64,000 nucleotides of DNA. Source: Lamellibrachia satsuma. Its lineage: Eukaryota; Annelida; Polychaeta; Sabellida; Siboglinidae. Below, piece after piece: positions 1 through 11,555 of this stretch. The stretch's first letter is position 1. Each line of letters begins with the position of its first letter. The stretch lies in contig BSQZ01000022.1 in assembly GCA_033239005.1 (NCBI GenBank), forward strand, positions 6,401,501 through 6,465,500, written 5' to 3'. The notes under the pieces were generated by a model. That model had not been told where the DNA came from, did not search any database, and worked only from the letters and a program-made list of their open reading frames with translations. Position numbers and translations under genes: made by a program.

Positions 1-735
1 TCACAATAATTCTCTTGATTTCAAGGTCCTGTCCGTTGATCCAAATTAGATCAGCTGTGGTAACTTCGATACAGTTCTTGCATTGATCATACAACTATAT
101 ATAATATATACACTGAGAGGCGCTCCAACAGTGCGCATGTCAAGAAATTATATCGGCGGAGTTCGCTTCTGTCCATGAAAGACTGAGGTTGAAACATCGC
201 GAGACAGATACTCATGTTTCATCTGTGATGTCCCAGAATGCCATCTGTTGTGGCTCTTCTTGAAATTAAAGGATTATAATGATACTGAGTTTTATCACAA
301 TTTCAGATTTCAGCATTCATATCCACGCAGTCTGTGGCAAGGGCAGCCTTTCTGACTGAAGAAATGTTCCACCGTGTAACTGGCAACTTAAACCGTTGTA
401 TTCTGCCGCAACAATTCTTGTTTCTGGGGTTGTCCAGGAATCGCACCACAGCAACAAAATGTTCCAAATACACCAAATAGCAAATCCACGAGAAGAAGCC
501 TACGAAGTGTCCCATTTACACAATATTCAGCTTATTTACATTTTACACAGTTGCACTAAACTAATATAAATAGGTGATGTTAAATAAGTTGTTGAAATGT
601 TCACAATGGCAATGCTAGTGCAAGCTAATGGCACGTAAACACGCAATGCCCTGACAGTCCACCAGTGATGCAGGCTGACATTGTATATATAACTGTTCAA
701 CAAAAGTACTACATATTGTCTGCTGTGCCAGACGA
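1..735. other. Gene-free left edge
   Basis: AT-rich sequence with no recognisable gene. The first ~85 bases read open on the minus strand with a codon-like look, but neither a domain nor splice borders could be assigned. The last exon of the CREBRF-like gene should lie on this side, but I could not find it. Confidence 0.3.
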
Positions 736-1068
736 TCAACTGTTACAGCTCCACCTGCTGACTGTAAGCCACACTGTTACAGCTCCACCTGCTGGTAATG
801 ATCAACTGCAACAGCACCACCTGCTGGCTGTACTGTCAACTGTTACAGCTCCACCTGCTGGTTGTACAATCAATTGCTACAGCTCTACCTGCTGGCTGTA
901 TGATCCACTGTTACAGCTCCACCTGTGGCTGTATGATCCACTGTTACAGCTCCACCTGCTGGCTGTATGATCCACTGTTACAGCTCCACCTGCTGGCTGT
1001 ATGATCCACTGTTACAGCTCCACCTGCTGGCTGTATGATCCACTGTTACAGCTCCACCTGCTGGCTCT
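736..1068. repeat. Minisatellite, ~34-bp unit
   Basis: About ten copies of a unit containing gttacagctccacctgctgg. Early copies diverge; the last four (from about 908) are nearly identical, with one short deletion. The open frames across it are products of the repeat. Confidence 0.9.
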
Positions 1069-1543
1069 ATGACCAACAACTACGTGACACAACTCAAAAT
1101 CATTCTATATCACTGGATTGAAGTCTTCATATGAAATTCACTGACGAATCACAGTTCTTTGTGTTGCTGTAACATAATCACACAAATGACAGCATCAGTC
1201 TCCTTGTATACATACAAACTGAACTGGGCTGGATGTCAGCAACACAGTTTCTTTCAATTTCCACACACAAGACGTCAAACTAGTTGAAACACAAATCTGC
1301 TGTGTCCTGTTGCGCCTGTTTCCAGGCTGCAGATTCTGGCCAACTCTCCTTGGATGTCACTGCAGGACACAGCAAGTGCATCGCTTGATACTGACTAGAT
1401 TCCCTCCCTGATCGCCAGACACCTCTGAATGTTCCGCTCATCACAATGTACATGTCTAATATACAAACTAACATCTACAACAAACACGATAATATGAAAC
1501 TGTCTACATAAAGATAAATGCCTTTTTGTGTCATTGTAGATAA

Positions 1544-1615
<72 letters not shown>

Positions 1616-2099
1616 TTGTTGTTGCAAATGGTAGATAGAGATGTTTGTGTAAGTTGAGTAGCAGACACTCCTTGTTGAGTCCGGCAGACAATACTGAAGG
1701 ATGTTTCAGTGCCAAGTAATCACTGAAATTTGGCGTGATCTTTGTGCGATTGTAAACTGTCATACATACAACATTGTGAGGAATTGGTGTATGTAACATA
1801 GTCTCTTGCAACCGGCGTATGCAGCAAACTGCTCGTGCGTGCCGTTATAGGCTGGTGCTGAATACACACTGAATGCTTAGTGGGTAAAGCAGTTCAGTGA
1901 AAACAGCTGGTTACCATGGTGACACGGTCATCATGGTTGTAGTTTGTATCAGTGTTTGCCACAGTGACGCAGCCTGTCGTCACGATGATGTCGATATTGT
2001 CCCCGGCCGTCAATGCTGAGTCAGTGTAAATAAAGCACTTGTTTCAGTTTGCTTCTCTCTTGGAATTCTATACAAAGCATCCTATCATCTATAATGGTT
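1069..2099. other. Non-coding stretch with a (TA)n microsatellite
   Basis: A run of about 30 TA dinucleotides lies at 1552-1613. The rest shows no gene signature. A 64-codon minus-strand open stretch near 1280-1474 has no recognisable domain and no resemblance to a CREBRF C-terminus. Confidence 0.5.
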
Positions 2100-2280
2100 A
2101 TTCATTATTGAGACCGCCAGTCAGGTCGTATCCAACAGGGTCAAGGTCATTCCAAGTCAAGACCATCAGAGGTGTTGTATTCAATAGTAACAAGGTCATT
2201 CCAAGTCAAAACCACCAGAGGGGTCATATCCAATGGTAACAAGGTCATTCCAAGTTGAGACCGCCAGAGGGGTCACCATT
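2100..2280. repeat. Short tandem repeat, ~45-bp unit, three to four copies
   Basis: Each copy contains aaggtcattccaagt followed by a variant of accgccagagggg. Copies differ by several substitutions, so the array looks older than its neighbours. Confidence 0.7.
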
Positions 2281-2318
2281 TGCAATGTGTTCCAACACAG
2301 AGTTGACGTACTCGGTTG

Positions 2319-2862
2319 TGTAGCCAGCGACCATGCTCCCTGGAGACAGAACAGTCTGGTTAGTGACATACACAAGAGTTCACTTAGTCGCCAGCGACCA
2401 TGCTCCCTGGAGACAGAACAGTCTGGTTAGTGACATACACAAGAGTTCACTTAGTCGCCAGCGACCATGCTCCCTGGAGACAGAACAGTCTGGTTAGTGA
2501 CATACACAAGAGTTCACTTAGTCGCCAGCGACCATGCTCCCTGGAGACAGAACAGTCTGGTTAGTGACATACACAAGAGTTCACTTAGTCGCCAGCGACC
2601 ATGCTCCCTGGAGACAGAACAGTCTGGTTAGTGACATACACAAGAGTTCACTTAGTCGCCAGCGACCATGCTCCCTGGAGACAGAACAGTCTGGTTAGTG
2701 ACATACACAACAGTTCACTTAGTCGCCAGCGACCATGCTCCCTGGAGACAGAACAGTCTGGTTAGTGACATACACAACAGTTCACTTAGTCGCCAGCGAC
2801 CATGCTCCCTGGTGACAGAACAGTCTGGTTAGTGACATACACAACAGTTCACTTAGTCGCCA
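2319..2862. repeat. Minisatellite, 67-bp unit, eight copies
   Basis: Successive copies of gcgaccatgctccctggaga are spaced exactly 67 bp apart and almost identical. The only common variants are agag/acag in the final copies. The homogeneity implies recent expansion or gene conversion. Confidence 0.95.
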
Positions 2863-3411
2863 GAGTTTATCTTATTCATGCCTTTTTTATTCTTTATTAG
2901 CCGGTTTACGGATCCACTGACCTGGTATTTTCTCAAAAAAATTCTTTATGCTTTCATTGTGTTGTATTTTAACATAAAACATCATTCCACGTTATTCCAT
3001 TAAAATTCCTTAAGAAATATTTTGTTTTGCACTTTTTAAAAAAGTTGCGCCACGTTGCATCAGTGTCTTATATTATCGCTCCACAGCACTATTTGGACCG
3101 CAAAAACACAATACAGTATATGAATTTTTTATATGGAATTACTGAATGATTGCAGCTGGCATATAAAAAATGAAGTAATAATGTCTTTTAGTAGCATAAA
3201 TAATTTAGTCCAAGCTTTATGATTACCATATTTGGATTACTTTTACCAGACTGACCCATTTTTTTAGTTAAAAGAAAATGTGTAAATCCTGTAAACCAAC
3301 TAATATAAAAAGGTGTATATTACAGGTGAAAAGATATGTACCCAAACTATCTACACAAAAAGTGAGACAGTAAAACTAACTGCTTTGTAATGATGTGACA
3401 TTGAGACTTAC
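2863..3411. other. AT-rich intronic or 3' flanking sequence of the CREBRF-like gene
   Basis: AT-rich DNA downstream of the last recognised exon. No terminal exon with the conserved CREBRF C-terminal region was seen. Confidence 0.4.
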
Positions 3412-3534
3412 GCAGGTGTTTGTCAATGAGAGCCTGAAGTGTGTCTGTGAAGCTGCAGTCTCCGTCTTGGTTGTCTCCACTAACTCGCTGCACGATCTCT
3501 GCCTTGATCGACCCCAACACCTTCATCAGCTGAT
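3412..3534 (-). CDS. CREBRF: CREBRF-like gene, exon for the end of the leucine zipper
   Basis: Encodes about 41 residues that follow the bZIP basic region: a heptad-like helix (LMKVLGSIKAEIVQRV) and a polar tail (DTLQALIDKHL). In CREBRF the sequence after the basic region likewise contains a xSIKxEIVxRV block. The exon is 123 bp. The acceptor (ACATCACAG) and donor (C|GTAAGT) are good, and both phases agree with the preceding exon, which ends on one base (CAC A|). The donor is used in phase 1, so at least one more coding exon must follow to the left; it was not found and may be outside the window. Confidence 0.82.
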
Positions 3535-3654
3535 CTGTGATGTCACAGCACAGTACCACTTACTGGTCATGTAATAATATATCATTGTCATAGAACGCAA
3601 TATCCTTAAAAAGCTCAAAGCGCTTTACATAAAAATGGCAAGTATCATATAAAA

Positions 3655-3765
3655 CAAATGTCTATAAATAAAAATAACATACAAGATCAAAATAAAGTGT
3701 ATATATATATATATATATTTTGATCTTGTACTTTATTTTTATTTATAGACATTTATTTTTTTGAT

Positions 3766-3802
<37 letters not shown>

Positions 3803-3905
3803 AATGTATATAAATAAAAATTAAATATCAAAATATAAATCTACATGTTATATTATCTTGATCTTGTATGTTATTTGTATTTATATACAATATTTATAGA
3901 CAATA
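3655..3905. repeat. AT-rich inverted repeats with TA cores
   Basis: The arm at 3655-3700 (tgtctataaataaaaataac, acaagatcaaaata) recurs inverted at 3715-3755 around a (TA)n centre. A diverged third arm lies at 3800-3905. It could form a long hairpin inside the CREBRF intron. It resembles a palindromic MITE, but no terminal duplication was identified. Confidence 0.75.
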
Positions 3906-3954
3906 TATGTGTGTAGAACAGTTTTTAAAAAGATGAAACAAAGTACAACAGATC

Positions 3955-4362
3955 ACAACACGCAGCACACAATCACAACACGCAGCACACAATCACGACA
4001 CGCAGCACACAATCACAACATGCACCACACAATCACAACACGCAGCACACAATCACAACACACAGCACACAATCACAACACGCAGCACACAATCACAACA
4101 CACAGCACACAATCACAACACGCAGCACACAATCACAACACGCAGCACACAATCACAACACGCAGCACACAATCACAACATGCAGCACACAATCACAACA
4201 CGCAGCACACAATCACGACACGCAGCACACAATCACAACACACAGCACACCATCACGACACACCGCACACCATCACAACACGCAGCACACAATCACGACA
4301 TGCAGCACACAATCACAACATGCAGCACACAATCACAACATGCAGCACACAATCACAACATT
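3955..4362. repeat. Minisatellite, 20-bp unit, about 20 copies
   Basis: The unit is aatcacaacacgcagcacac, with scattered C/T and A/G variants. It lies in the intron between the two leucine-zipper exons of the CREBRF-like gene. Confidence 0.95.
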
Positions 4363-4671
4363 GGCAGAAACATACATGATCCTGCTAATCTTACCTGCTT
4401 AACTGATTAAAATGAGTTAAACAAGGATAGCTTTTGACTGAGAATGGTAACAGCTACAGACTTAAACCTACACGACTCTCAATCAGAAAGCTAAAGGCTG
4501 ATTAACCAAAGAAAAAATAATACTGATTTACACAGACAGAATCAAAAGTAAAAATACAGATTTCAACAACAAAACTGTGTCAGATTGGCCATCTGGAGGA
4601 AGTGCCCCCTCATCTCTGTGCCCTCTCCGTCAAACAACCCTAGCATGGAAGAGAAGGTCGACACCACTTAC

Positions 4672-5136
4672 TGTGTTCCCGCTGCAGACCGAACAGTTTC
4701 ACTTTATTCGCCTCGTGCTGAGCTTTCTTCTTCAATCGACACGCACGCGATGCAACCTTATTCTTCTCCCTTCGAGACTTTGACTTGATGGTCTGCGGCA
4801 GCTCCATCGGCGGCGTCATATCTGTGATGGCGTTGTTGAGACGACACAACTCATTGCCTATCTTGAACAACTTGACAGGGTTCGGCGTAACGTCATTGCC
4901 ATCACCCCTCCGTGCCTTCCCGTTGTGTTTGTACCGCATGTGGTTGAGCTCCGGGTCGAACACAGGGTCCTCAAAGTTGTTGAGGACGTGGGGGTCATGA
5001 ACCTCGACAGACTTGCACAGACGTTTGCCCTTTGGACCCTTCGACTGTGTGTTGTACTGCCAGAAGTAGCGCCTCTTGCTCTGTCCACTGCCTACCAATA
5101 ACTCATCCACGCAGCTCGACTGGCTTGTCATCGACT
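4672..5136 (-). CDS. CREBRF: CREBRF-like gene, bZIP exon
   Basis: Encodes 155 residues that identify the gene. Near the start is [10 protein letters not shown] (CREBRF has KRRYFWEYS). Then comes [18 protein letters not shown], the block that precedes the DNA-binding region in this family. Last is the basic region [20 protein letters not shown] and the first zipper heptads ([16 protein letters not shown]). CREBRF is a nuclear regulator of CREB3/LUMAN, acting in the unfolded-protein and energy-stress responses; that role is known from vertebrates and inferred here. The acceptor is TTTCTGTGCAG and the donor A|GTAAGT; the length of 465 bp fits both neighbouring phases. The reading frame has no break. 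Confidence 0.93.
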
Positions 5137-5427
5137 CTGCACAGAAACGTAGACAACACTGTCAGTCTTACAGAAACCTTGATTGTACAAATGTTCAAGT
5201 ATAAAACAAAGACAACCAATAAACAAACTCCATGTCATACATTGAGTAGTAGGACATTAAAAATTAATGTCATTTTTAATGTTCAATTTTAATTATAGGA
5301 CGGGAGACTACTACAAATACCAAACACTGTCTCTATCGAAAGGAGCTACACATATTCTTAAATGTAATATTACTTATACACTGTTTGCCATATTTCCAAT
5401 TATAGACCCATGTCCTTGCAATTCTCG

Positions 5428-5905
5428 ATCCCCAAGTTACAGCTGAATCAGTCGACAGACCAAGCTAAACATGTGTACTTGCTGTACTTACAGACCAAGT
5501 TAAACATGTGTACTTGATGTACTTACAGACCAAGCTAAACATGTGCACTTGTTGTACTTACAGACCAAGCTAAACATGTGTGCTTGATGTACTTACAGAC
5601 CAAGCTAAACATGTGTACTTGATGTACTTACAGACCAAGCTAAACATGTGTACTTGATGTACTTACAGACCAAGCTAAACATGTGTACTTGATGTACTTA
5701 CAGACCAAGCTAAACATGTGCACTTGCTGTACTTACAGACCAAGCTAAACATGTGTACTTGATGTACTTACAGACCAAGCTAAACATGTGTACTTGATGT
5801 ACTTACAAACCAAGCTAAACATGTGTACTTGCTGTACTTACAGACCAAGCTAAATATGTGTACTTGATGTACTTACAGACCAAGCTAAACATGTGTACTT
5901 GCTGA
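5428..5905. repeat. Minisatellite, 35-bp unit carrying GTAAGT on the sense strand
   Basis: About 13 copies. Read on the minus (CREBRF-sense) strand, each contains GGTCTGTAAGTACATC, so every copy shows a consensus 5' splice-site hexamer. It begins about 290 bases upstream of the bZIP exon. Confidence 0.93.
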
Positions 5906-5956
5906 ACTTTTATATGGTTTGGTCTGATAGTCTTCTTTGGTCAGAAGAAGCTTGGA

Positions 5957-7078
5957 GGTTGAGACAGAAACAAGGATGTGACTCAGAAACTTGATACAGA
6001 AACAAGGATGGGAATTAGAAGAAACTTGAAACAGACACCAGGATGGGACCCAGAAACTTGATACAGAAACAAGGATGGGAATTAGAGGAAACTTGAAACA
6101 GACACCAGGATGGGACCCAGAAACTTGATACAGAAACAAGGATGGGAATTAGAGGAAACTTGAAACAGACACCAGGAGGGGACCCAGAAACTTGATACAG
6201 AAACAAGGATGGGAATTAGAGGAAACTTGAAACAGACACCAGGATGGGACCCAGAAACTTGATACAGAAACAAGGATGGGAATTAGAGGAAACTTGAAAC
6301 AGACACCAGGATGGGACCCAGAAACTTGATACAGAAACAAGGATGGGAATTAGAGGAAACTTGAAACAGACACCAGGATGGGACCCAGAAACTTGATACA
6401 GAAACAAGGATGGGAATTAGAGGAAACTTGAAACAGACACCAGGATGGGACCCAGAAACTTGATACAGAAACAAGGATGGGAATTAGAGGAAACTTGAAA
6501 CAGACACCAGGATGGGACCCAGAAACTTGATACAGAAACAAGGATGGGAATTAGAGGAAACTTGAAACAGACACCAGGATGGGACCCAGAAACTTGATAC
6601 AGAATCAAGGATGGGAATTAGAGGAAACTTGAAACAGACACCAGGATGGGACCCAGAAACTTGATACAGAAACAAGGATGGGAATTAGAGGAAACTTGAA
6701 ACAGACACCAGGATGGGACCCAGAAACTTGATACAGAAACAAGGATGGGAATTAGAGGAAACTTGAAACAGACACCAGGATGGGACCCAGAAACTTGATA
6801 CAGAAACAAGGATGGGAATTAGAGGAAACTTGAAACAGACACCAGGATGGGACCCAGAAACTTGATACAGAAACAAGGATGGGAATTAGAGGAAACTTGA
6901 AACAGACACCAGGATGGGACCCAGAAACTTGATACAGAAACAAGGATGGGAATTAGAGGAAACTTGAAACAGACACCAGGATGGGACCCAGAAACTTGAT
7001 ACAGAAACAAGGATGGGAATTAGAAGAAACTTGAAACAGACACCAGGATGGGACCCAGAAACTTGATGCAGAAACAAC
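5957..7078. repeat. Minisatellite, 67-bp unit, about 16 copies
   Basis: Near-perfect copies spaced 67 bp apart, each with caccaggatgggacccagaa and acaaggatgggaattagagg. The array ends about 12 bases from the donor of the acidic exon. The staggered minus-strand open frames over it are repeat products, not genes. Confidence 0.96.
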
Positions 7079-7089
7079 TACAGACTAAC

Positions 7090-7185
7090 CAGCATCAGAG
7101 TCGTCGTCGTCGTTGCTGTCGTCGCTGTCACTCATGAACTGATCATGTTGGCACTCCGCCTCTTCCTTCACTGGCAAACTCACAT
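7090..7185 (-). CDS. CREBRF: CREBRF-like gene, small acidic exon
   Basis: A 96-bp exon encoding VSLPVKEEAECQHDQFMSD followed by an acidic Asp/Ser run (SDDSNDDDDSDA). Vertebrate CREBRF has a long Asp/Glu-rich segment in the same place, between the N-terminal activation region and the RRYFW block. Acceptor CTTCATTGTAG, donor G|GTTAGT. The phases join the previous exon (CCA G|AT, giving Asp) and the next one (GCT G|AG, giving Glu) without a break. The donor is weaker than consensus and sits beside a large minisatellite. Confidence 0.8.
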
Positions 7186-7628
7186 CTACAATGAAGAATA
7201 AAACATGATTTTCCTGCAGATCTACCACATCGTATGCATTTCCTGTAAGCAATACCAAATTTTGGGGGGTCCGTGGCCACACCCTGTTTTTATATATATA
7301 ATACGAATTTGCTTCAAATGGAACAATTGTAATAAAGTACATATTTTTTGAGGTCTTCACATCAGCATAAAATGTAACGGTCAAACCACAAATAGTTTTG
7401 AAGCGAGGCAGATTTCTGAAGAAACCTAGCAGATGTTGTTTGATGTAAGTATGATAGATGGCGACACTCAATTGCGTCCAAAAGTACTGAAACATCTCCT
7501 CAACTAAATTTTCCTTTTTCATTGTAGCATTGTGATTTCTGTTAAGTAGCAGTAAGCGTTTGTAAATGATATGATGCATTTTTTTCAGTTAAGTGCTTCA
7601 CATACTGTATTTGAGTGGGTGGCTCTAC
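7186..7628 (-). other. CREBRF intron that reads open
   Basis: Minus-strand intron sequence from about 7579 down to the acidic exon has no stop codon (about 130 codons) in the frame of that exon. No domain is recognisable and the composition is intron-like. The good acceptor next to the exon favours removal, but retention cannot be excluded from sequence alone. Confidence 0.4.
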
Positions 7629-8679
7629 CTGGTGGCTCTGTCTTGACCTGTTTTAAAGGCGGCACCTCACACGTGTCTCTCAGCAGTGCACATGTTCTCC
7701 TCATCATAGCGAACCGCTGCTGTTCATTCTCGTCGTGAATGAACTGTTTGATCTCCTCCCACTTCCTGTCCATGTTGTGCGAATCTCCACCTGGCAACAG
7801 TGACCTCTTGACCCCCCATCGCTGTGGCAACGGACACTGCGTGGCCATTTGTGTTGGCATGACAACAGGTAATGAGATGTCACGCTCCTTCTTCATGGAC
7901 AGTAGTTCTGTCAAGGATGACTTGCTGTCAATGTTTGAGTTGTCACATGTGACAGTAGCTGAAGGCTTATTGGCTCTTGCAGCGGGGTAAATTTTCGCCA
8001 GTGAGCCAGGGTGGGTGGGGGTCACTGGGTTGTCAGGGGTGGGGGGTAAGAAGGTAGAGGGTGACTTTGTCACTGTGCATGTGGGTTGTTTTGGCTGGGG
8101 TTGCTTGAAGAAAGTAGCGGCTGCTATGATTGGTTCCTGGTCACACTGGTTGCCAAGATACGGACTTTGCGCCGGGTGACAGTCCGATGACCCAAATGAC
8201 ATGTCACTCTTGATGATCGTTTCTATGTCATCAATCCATGGCATTGCTGACACGGATGGCACTGACGGGTCATCGTTCAACGCGGCCAGCGTAGGGCCCT
8301 GCATGATTCCCTTCTTGTCGACAAACGCATCTTCCGCTTTCACTACCTCTCTTTTTGTATTCCAAGAACTCGCACCAAAGTCATCGTCAACGAGCGACAA
8401 CAGGTCATTGCTCTGTTCCAACACTGGGTTCAGGTCAAATGTATCACAGACTGGGGGGAATGCGGCCATAGTGATTTCACTGCACACGGCTGACCCCTCG
8501 AGGGGGTTACAGGGCTGTTGATCGCTGTCATGCTCGTACATGAGCAGGGAATTAGGGCTGAACGTTCCCGGCGGGAGCTCCGACGGGAGACTGTGGTCAG
8601 GAATAATGATGAGGGGCGTGATGTAGTCGTGGAACATTTCTGACATTGCCATCTTTTGTTGAACGTCCAATGGCTGAGT
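7629..8679 (-). CDS. CREBRF: CREBRF-like gene, large N-terminal coding exon
   Basis: A 1,051-bp exon encoding 350 residues, low in complexity and rich in Ser, Pro and acidic residues, as expected of a transactivation region. Two short blocks match the family: SLLMYEHDSDQQPCNP (CREBRF has a YEL..QQNP block) and PTLAALNDD (PTLAQLNSE in vertebrates). Near the end, PPLKQVKTEPP looks like a SUMO consensus (VKTE). The acceptor is GTCTCTGTTCCAG at 8680, so the ATG further upstream is intronic. The first internal ATG, in the context AAAGATGG, may be the real start with a non-coding exon before it. The exon opens in phase 0 and the donor is G|GTAGAG. With the three exons to the left it gives about 580 residues, close to the ~640 of human CREBRF. 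Confidence 0.82.
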
Positions 8680-9050
8680 CTGGAACAGAGACACACCTCA
8701 TGGTTTTGTATCTAAGGTATATGGTTATATGGGTATCTCCACGTCTCCCACTTTGCCAACTCAGCATTGGGATTAAAGCAGTTATCACAAAGATTTGTTT
8801 ACTTGCTATGTTGACTAAAATCACAATTAGATGTAATACTTGTAAAAAAGGTAAATTATGTCAAATAAGCTTTGCAGAAATCGGAGTTTTTCATGTGGTT
8901 AAATCTTTGTTATATTTATATAGACAACATTTACTACAACCAAAAGTAACTTAGATTTAACTCACTAAAAACTCAGATTTCTGCAAAGCCAGTTTGTAAA
9001 AAAAATAGGCCTTAATTGGCAACCAGGCGAACTGGAAATTTGTAGAGTAG
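8680..9050. other. Intron or 5' flank with an imperfect hairpin
   Basis: Sequence at 8871-8900 (tttgcagaaatcggagtttt) recurs inverted at 8967-8990 (aaaaactcagatttctgcaa), about 70 bases apart. No gene was seen. Confidence 0.5.
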
Positions 9051-9052
9051 TA

Positions 9053-9200
9053 GGCGAAACAAGAGTATGTGAAATAGGAGTATGTGAAATAGGAGTATGC
9101 GAAATAGGAGTATGCAAAATAGGAGTATGCGAAATAGGAGTATGCGAAATAGGAGTATGCGAAATAGGAGTATGTGAAATAAGAGTATGTGAAATGGGCA
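9053..9200. repeat. Minisatellite, 15-bp unit
   Basis: About nine copies of aggagtatgcgaaat, with t/c and g/a variants. Because the unit is a multiple of three, both strands show short open repeats. Confidence 0.92.
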
Positions 9201-9367
9201 CGAATTGGTTATGGATATCATTTATACAACCAAGGTGACCTTGATAGAGAGGTTCAACCTTGGACTACTACGACAGACAAAGAAGCTTCAAATTAACCAA
9301 CAATTACAAAATTGATGTGTTCTAACATATAACTGTACTATTAAAATGAGCCCTATATCATACTACA

Positions 9368-9835
9368 ACCCAGCATTAGACAGTGAACAAACCATGTTCA
9401 GCAGTATTAGACTGTGAACAAACCATGTTCAGCAGCATTAGACAGTGAACAAACCGTGTTCACCAGCATTAGACAGTGAACCAACCATGTTCAGCAGCAT
9501 TAGATAGTGAACCAACCATGTTCACCAACATTAGACAGTGAACAAACCATGTTCAGCAGCATTAGACAGTGAACAAACCATGTTCACCAGCATTAGACAG
9601 TGAACAAACCATGTTCACCAGAATTAGACAGTGAACCAACCATGTTCAGCAGCATTAGACAGTGAACAAACCATGTTTAGACAGTGAACAAACCATGTTC
9701 ACCAGCATTAGACAGTGAACAAACCATGTTCACCAGCATTAGACAGTGAACCAACCATGTTCACCAGCATTAGATAATGAACAAACCATGTTCACCAGCA
9801 TTAGACAGTGAACAAACCATGTTCAGCAGCTGCCA
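9368..9835. repeat. Minisatellite, ~31-bp unit
   Basis: About 15 copies of a unit containing attagacagtgaacaaacca and tgttcac/agcagc. One copy carries an internal deletion near 9670. Confidence 0.93.
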
Positions 9836-9902
9836 GTAAACACCATAAACAATGCCAAGGTCTCAACATTGAGTCAATCATTCAGCCTGTGTTATACACA
9901 AA

Positions 9903-10570
9903 CAGTTATGGAGCATACAGCCTGGCCATGACCCTAAACTGTACCAGTGATACACTTAGTGGTAGTTATGGAGCATACAGTCTTGCCATGACCCTAAACT
10001 GTACCATTGATACACTTAGTGGTAGTTATGGAGCGTACAGCCTGGCCATGACCCTAAACTGTACCAGTGATACACTTAGTGGTAGTTATGGAGCGTACAG
10101 CCTCGCCATGACCCTAAACTGTACCAGTGATACACTTAGTGGTAGTTATGGAGCGTACAGCCTGGCCATGATCCTAAACTGTACCAGTGATACACTTAGT
10201 GGTAGTTATGGAGCATACAGCCTGGCCATGACCCTAAACTGTACCAGTGATACACTTAGTGGTAGTTATGGAGCGTACAGCCTGGCCATGACCCTAAACT
10301 GTACCAGTGATACACTTAGTGGTAGTTATGGAGCATACAGCCTGGCCATGACCCTAAACTGTACCAGTGATACACTTAGTGGTAGTTATGGAGCGTACAG
10401 CCTGGCCATGACCCTAAACTGCACCAGTGATACACTTAGTGGTAGTTATGGAGCATACAGCCTGGCCATGACCCTAAACTGTACCAGTGATACACTTAGT
10501 GGTAGTTATGGAGCATACAGCCTGGCCACGACCCTAAACTGTACCAGTGATACACTTAGTGGTAGTTATT
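9903..10570. repeat. Minisatellite, 60-bp unit, eleven copies, open in frame
   Basis: Eleven near-identical 60-bp copies, each encoding a 20-residue unit that starts SYGAYSLAMTLNC. The plus-strand frame is open from 9808 to 10614. Differences between copies are both silent (gca/gcg) and non-silent (Ala-Met/Ala-Thr, Thr/Ile), with no clear codon constraint. No signal peptide, domain or splice context supports a protein, so I treat it as a repeat. Confidence 0.9.
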
Positions 10571-11555
10571 GTAGGCACAGGCTTTTTGTCTTCTCTCCAG
10601 TCTATTGCCAGTGAAAACAGTGATTTCTGTGTTGGGAAAACATATTCCCAATTAAGAACACACAGTGTTGGAGCCTGTGTAAACATTTATGGTGATTAGT
10701 CCACAAACACGATTTGGTTCACATCCGTGCTACGGGTGATAGGGTTAGTTAGTTATTTTTAAATAATGATTATATCAAAATATCAACCTTGCTGTGTTAC
10801 TGTTCAACCAAACTTGCATATCCGATATTATCGGATAAATGCTTAAGAGTGTAAAATTGTATTTACAGAGCAATTAGCATGGACTTTAATAAACAATTAA
10901 AGGTGCTTAATCAATTCGATTTTTGTTATAGTCTCATTTCAAATTAATTTTATGAGAAACCAAACCTACCTAGAATCCACGGCAACATGCAAGCTCATTT
11001 GTGCAACTTTTGTATGAAGTTTTTGTGAAATCACCAAGCAAACTATTAAATTATTTAATGCTTGTCCAAGCATTAACTGAAGTGAAAATCGATATGCTGA
11101 AAAATCACGATTTTCTTCCTTGGTGAAATTTTGTAGCTTTGTCATGTGATCGGTGAGAGGATAGAAGTCACGCCCATGATCAGCATTGACCCACACAGTG
11201 TTTACCATTTTGGATTTCCACCATTTTGATCTTTACCAGATCTAACGACTAAAGTCAATTGTTGTGATGATTTGAACAAAATAAACATTTCTTTATTAAA
11301 TCAACTGCATTACATAAATTATTCACACACTACATATTTGGACACAAATTAAACGGATTTGCGATAGGCTAAATCAGTTGAGGAAGCAGTTTAAAAATAA
11401 ATGTGATCTAAAAATTACAATAAAATTACAGCGTCATATAATTCAGACCTGTGCTACAGAAACTAATGATTATCAAGAAAACTGTTTCCTTTGTGAGCTT
11501 GTAAAAGTAACTAATTGTGTAGTTAATATAATACTTACAGCCTCCGAGGAACTAA
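10571..11555. other. Non-coding AT-rich stretch
   Basis: No gene recognised. An 80-codon open stretch on the minus strand (about 10966-11208) has no domain and no convincing splice borders. Confidence 0.4.

Noticed and set aside
303..1474. Minus-strand frames as the missing last exon of the CREBRF-like gene
   Set aside because: No similarity to the conserved C-terminal region, and no acceptor giving the required phase.
5885..7077. Series of 63-residue frames shifted by 67 bp
   Set aside because: Identical products of the 67-bp repeat.
5428..7078. CRISPR-like regular arrays
   Set aside because: Units are contiguous without unique spacers, in eukaryotic DNA. They are minisatellites.
8680..8696. 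ATG upstream of the large CREBRF exon (MSLFQ...) as the start codon
   Set aside because: A strong acceptor (GTCTCTGTTCCAG) lies between it and the conserved sequence, so those codons are intronic.
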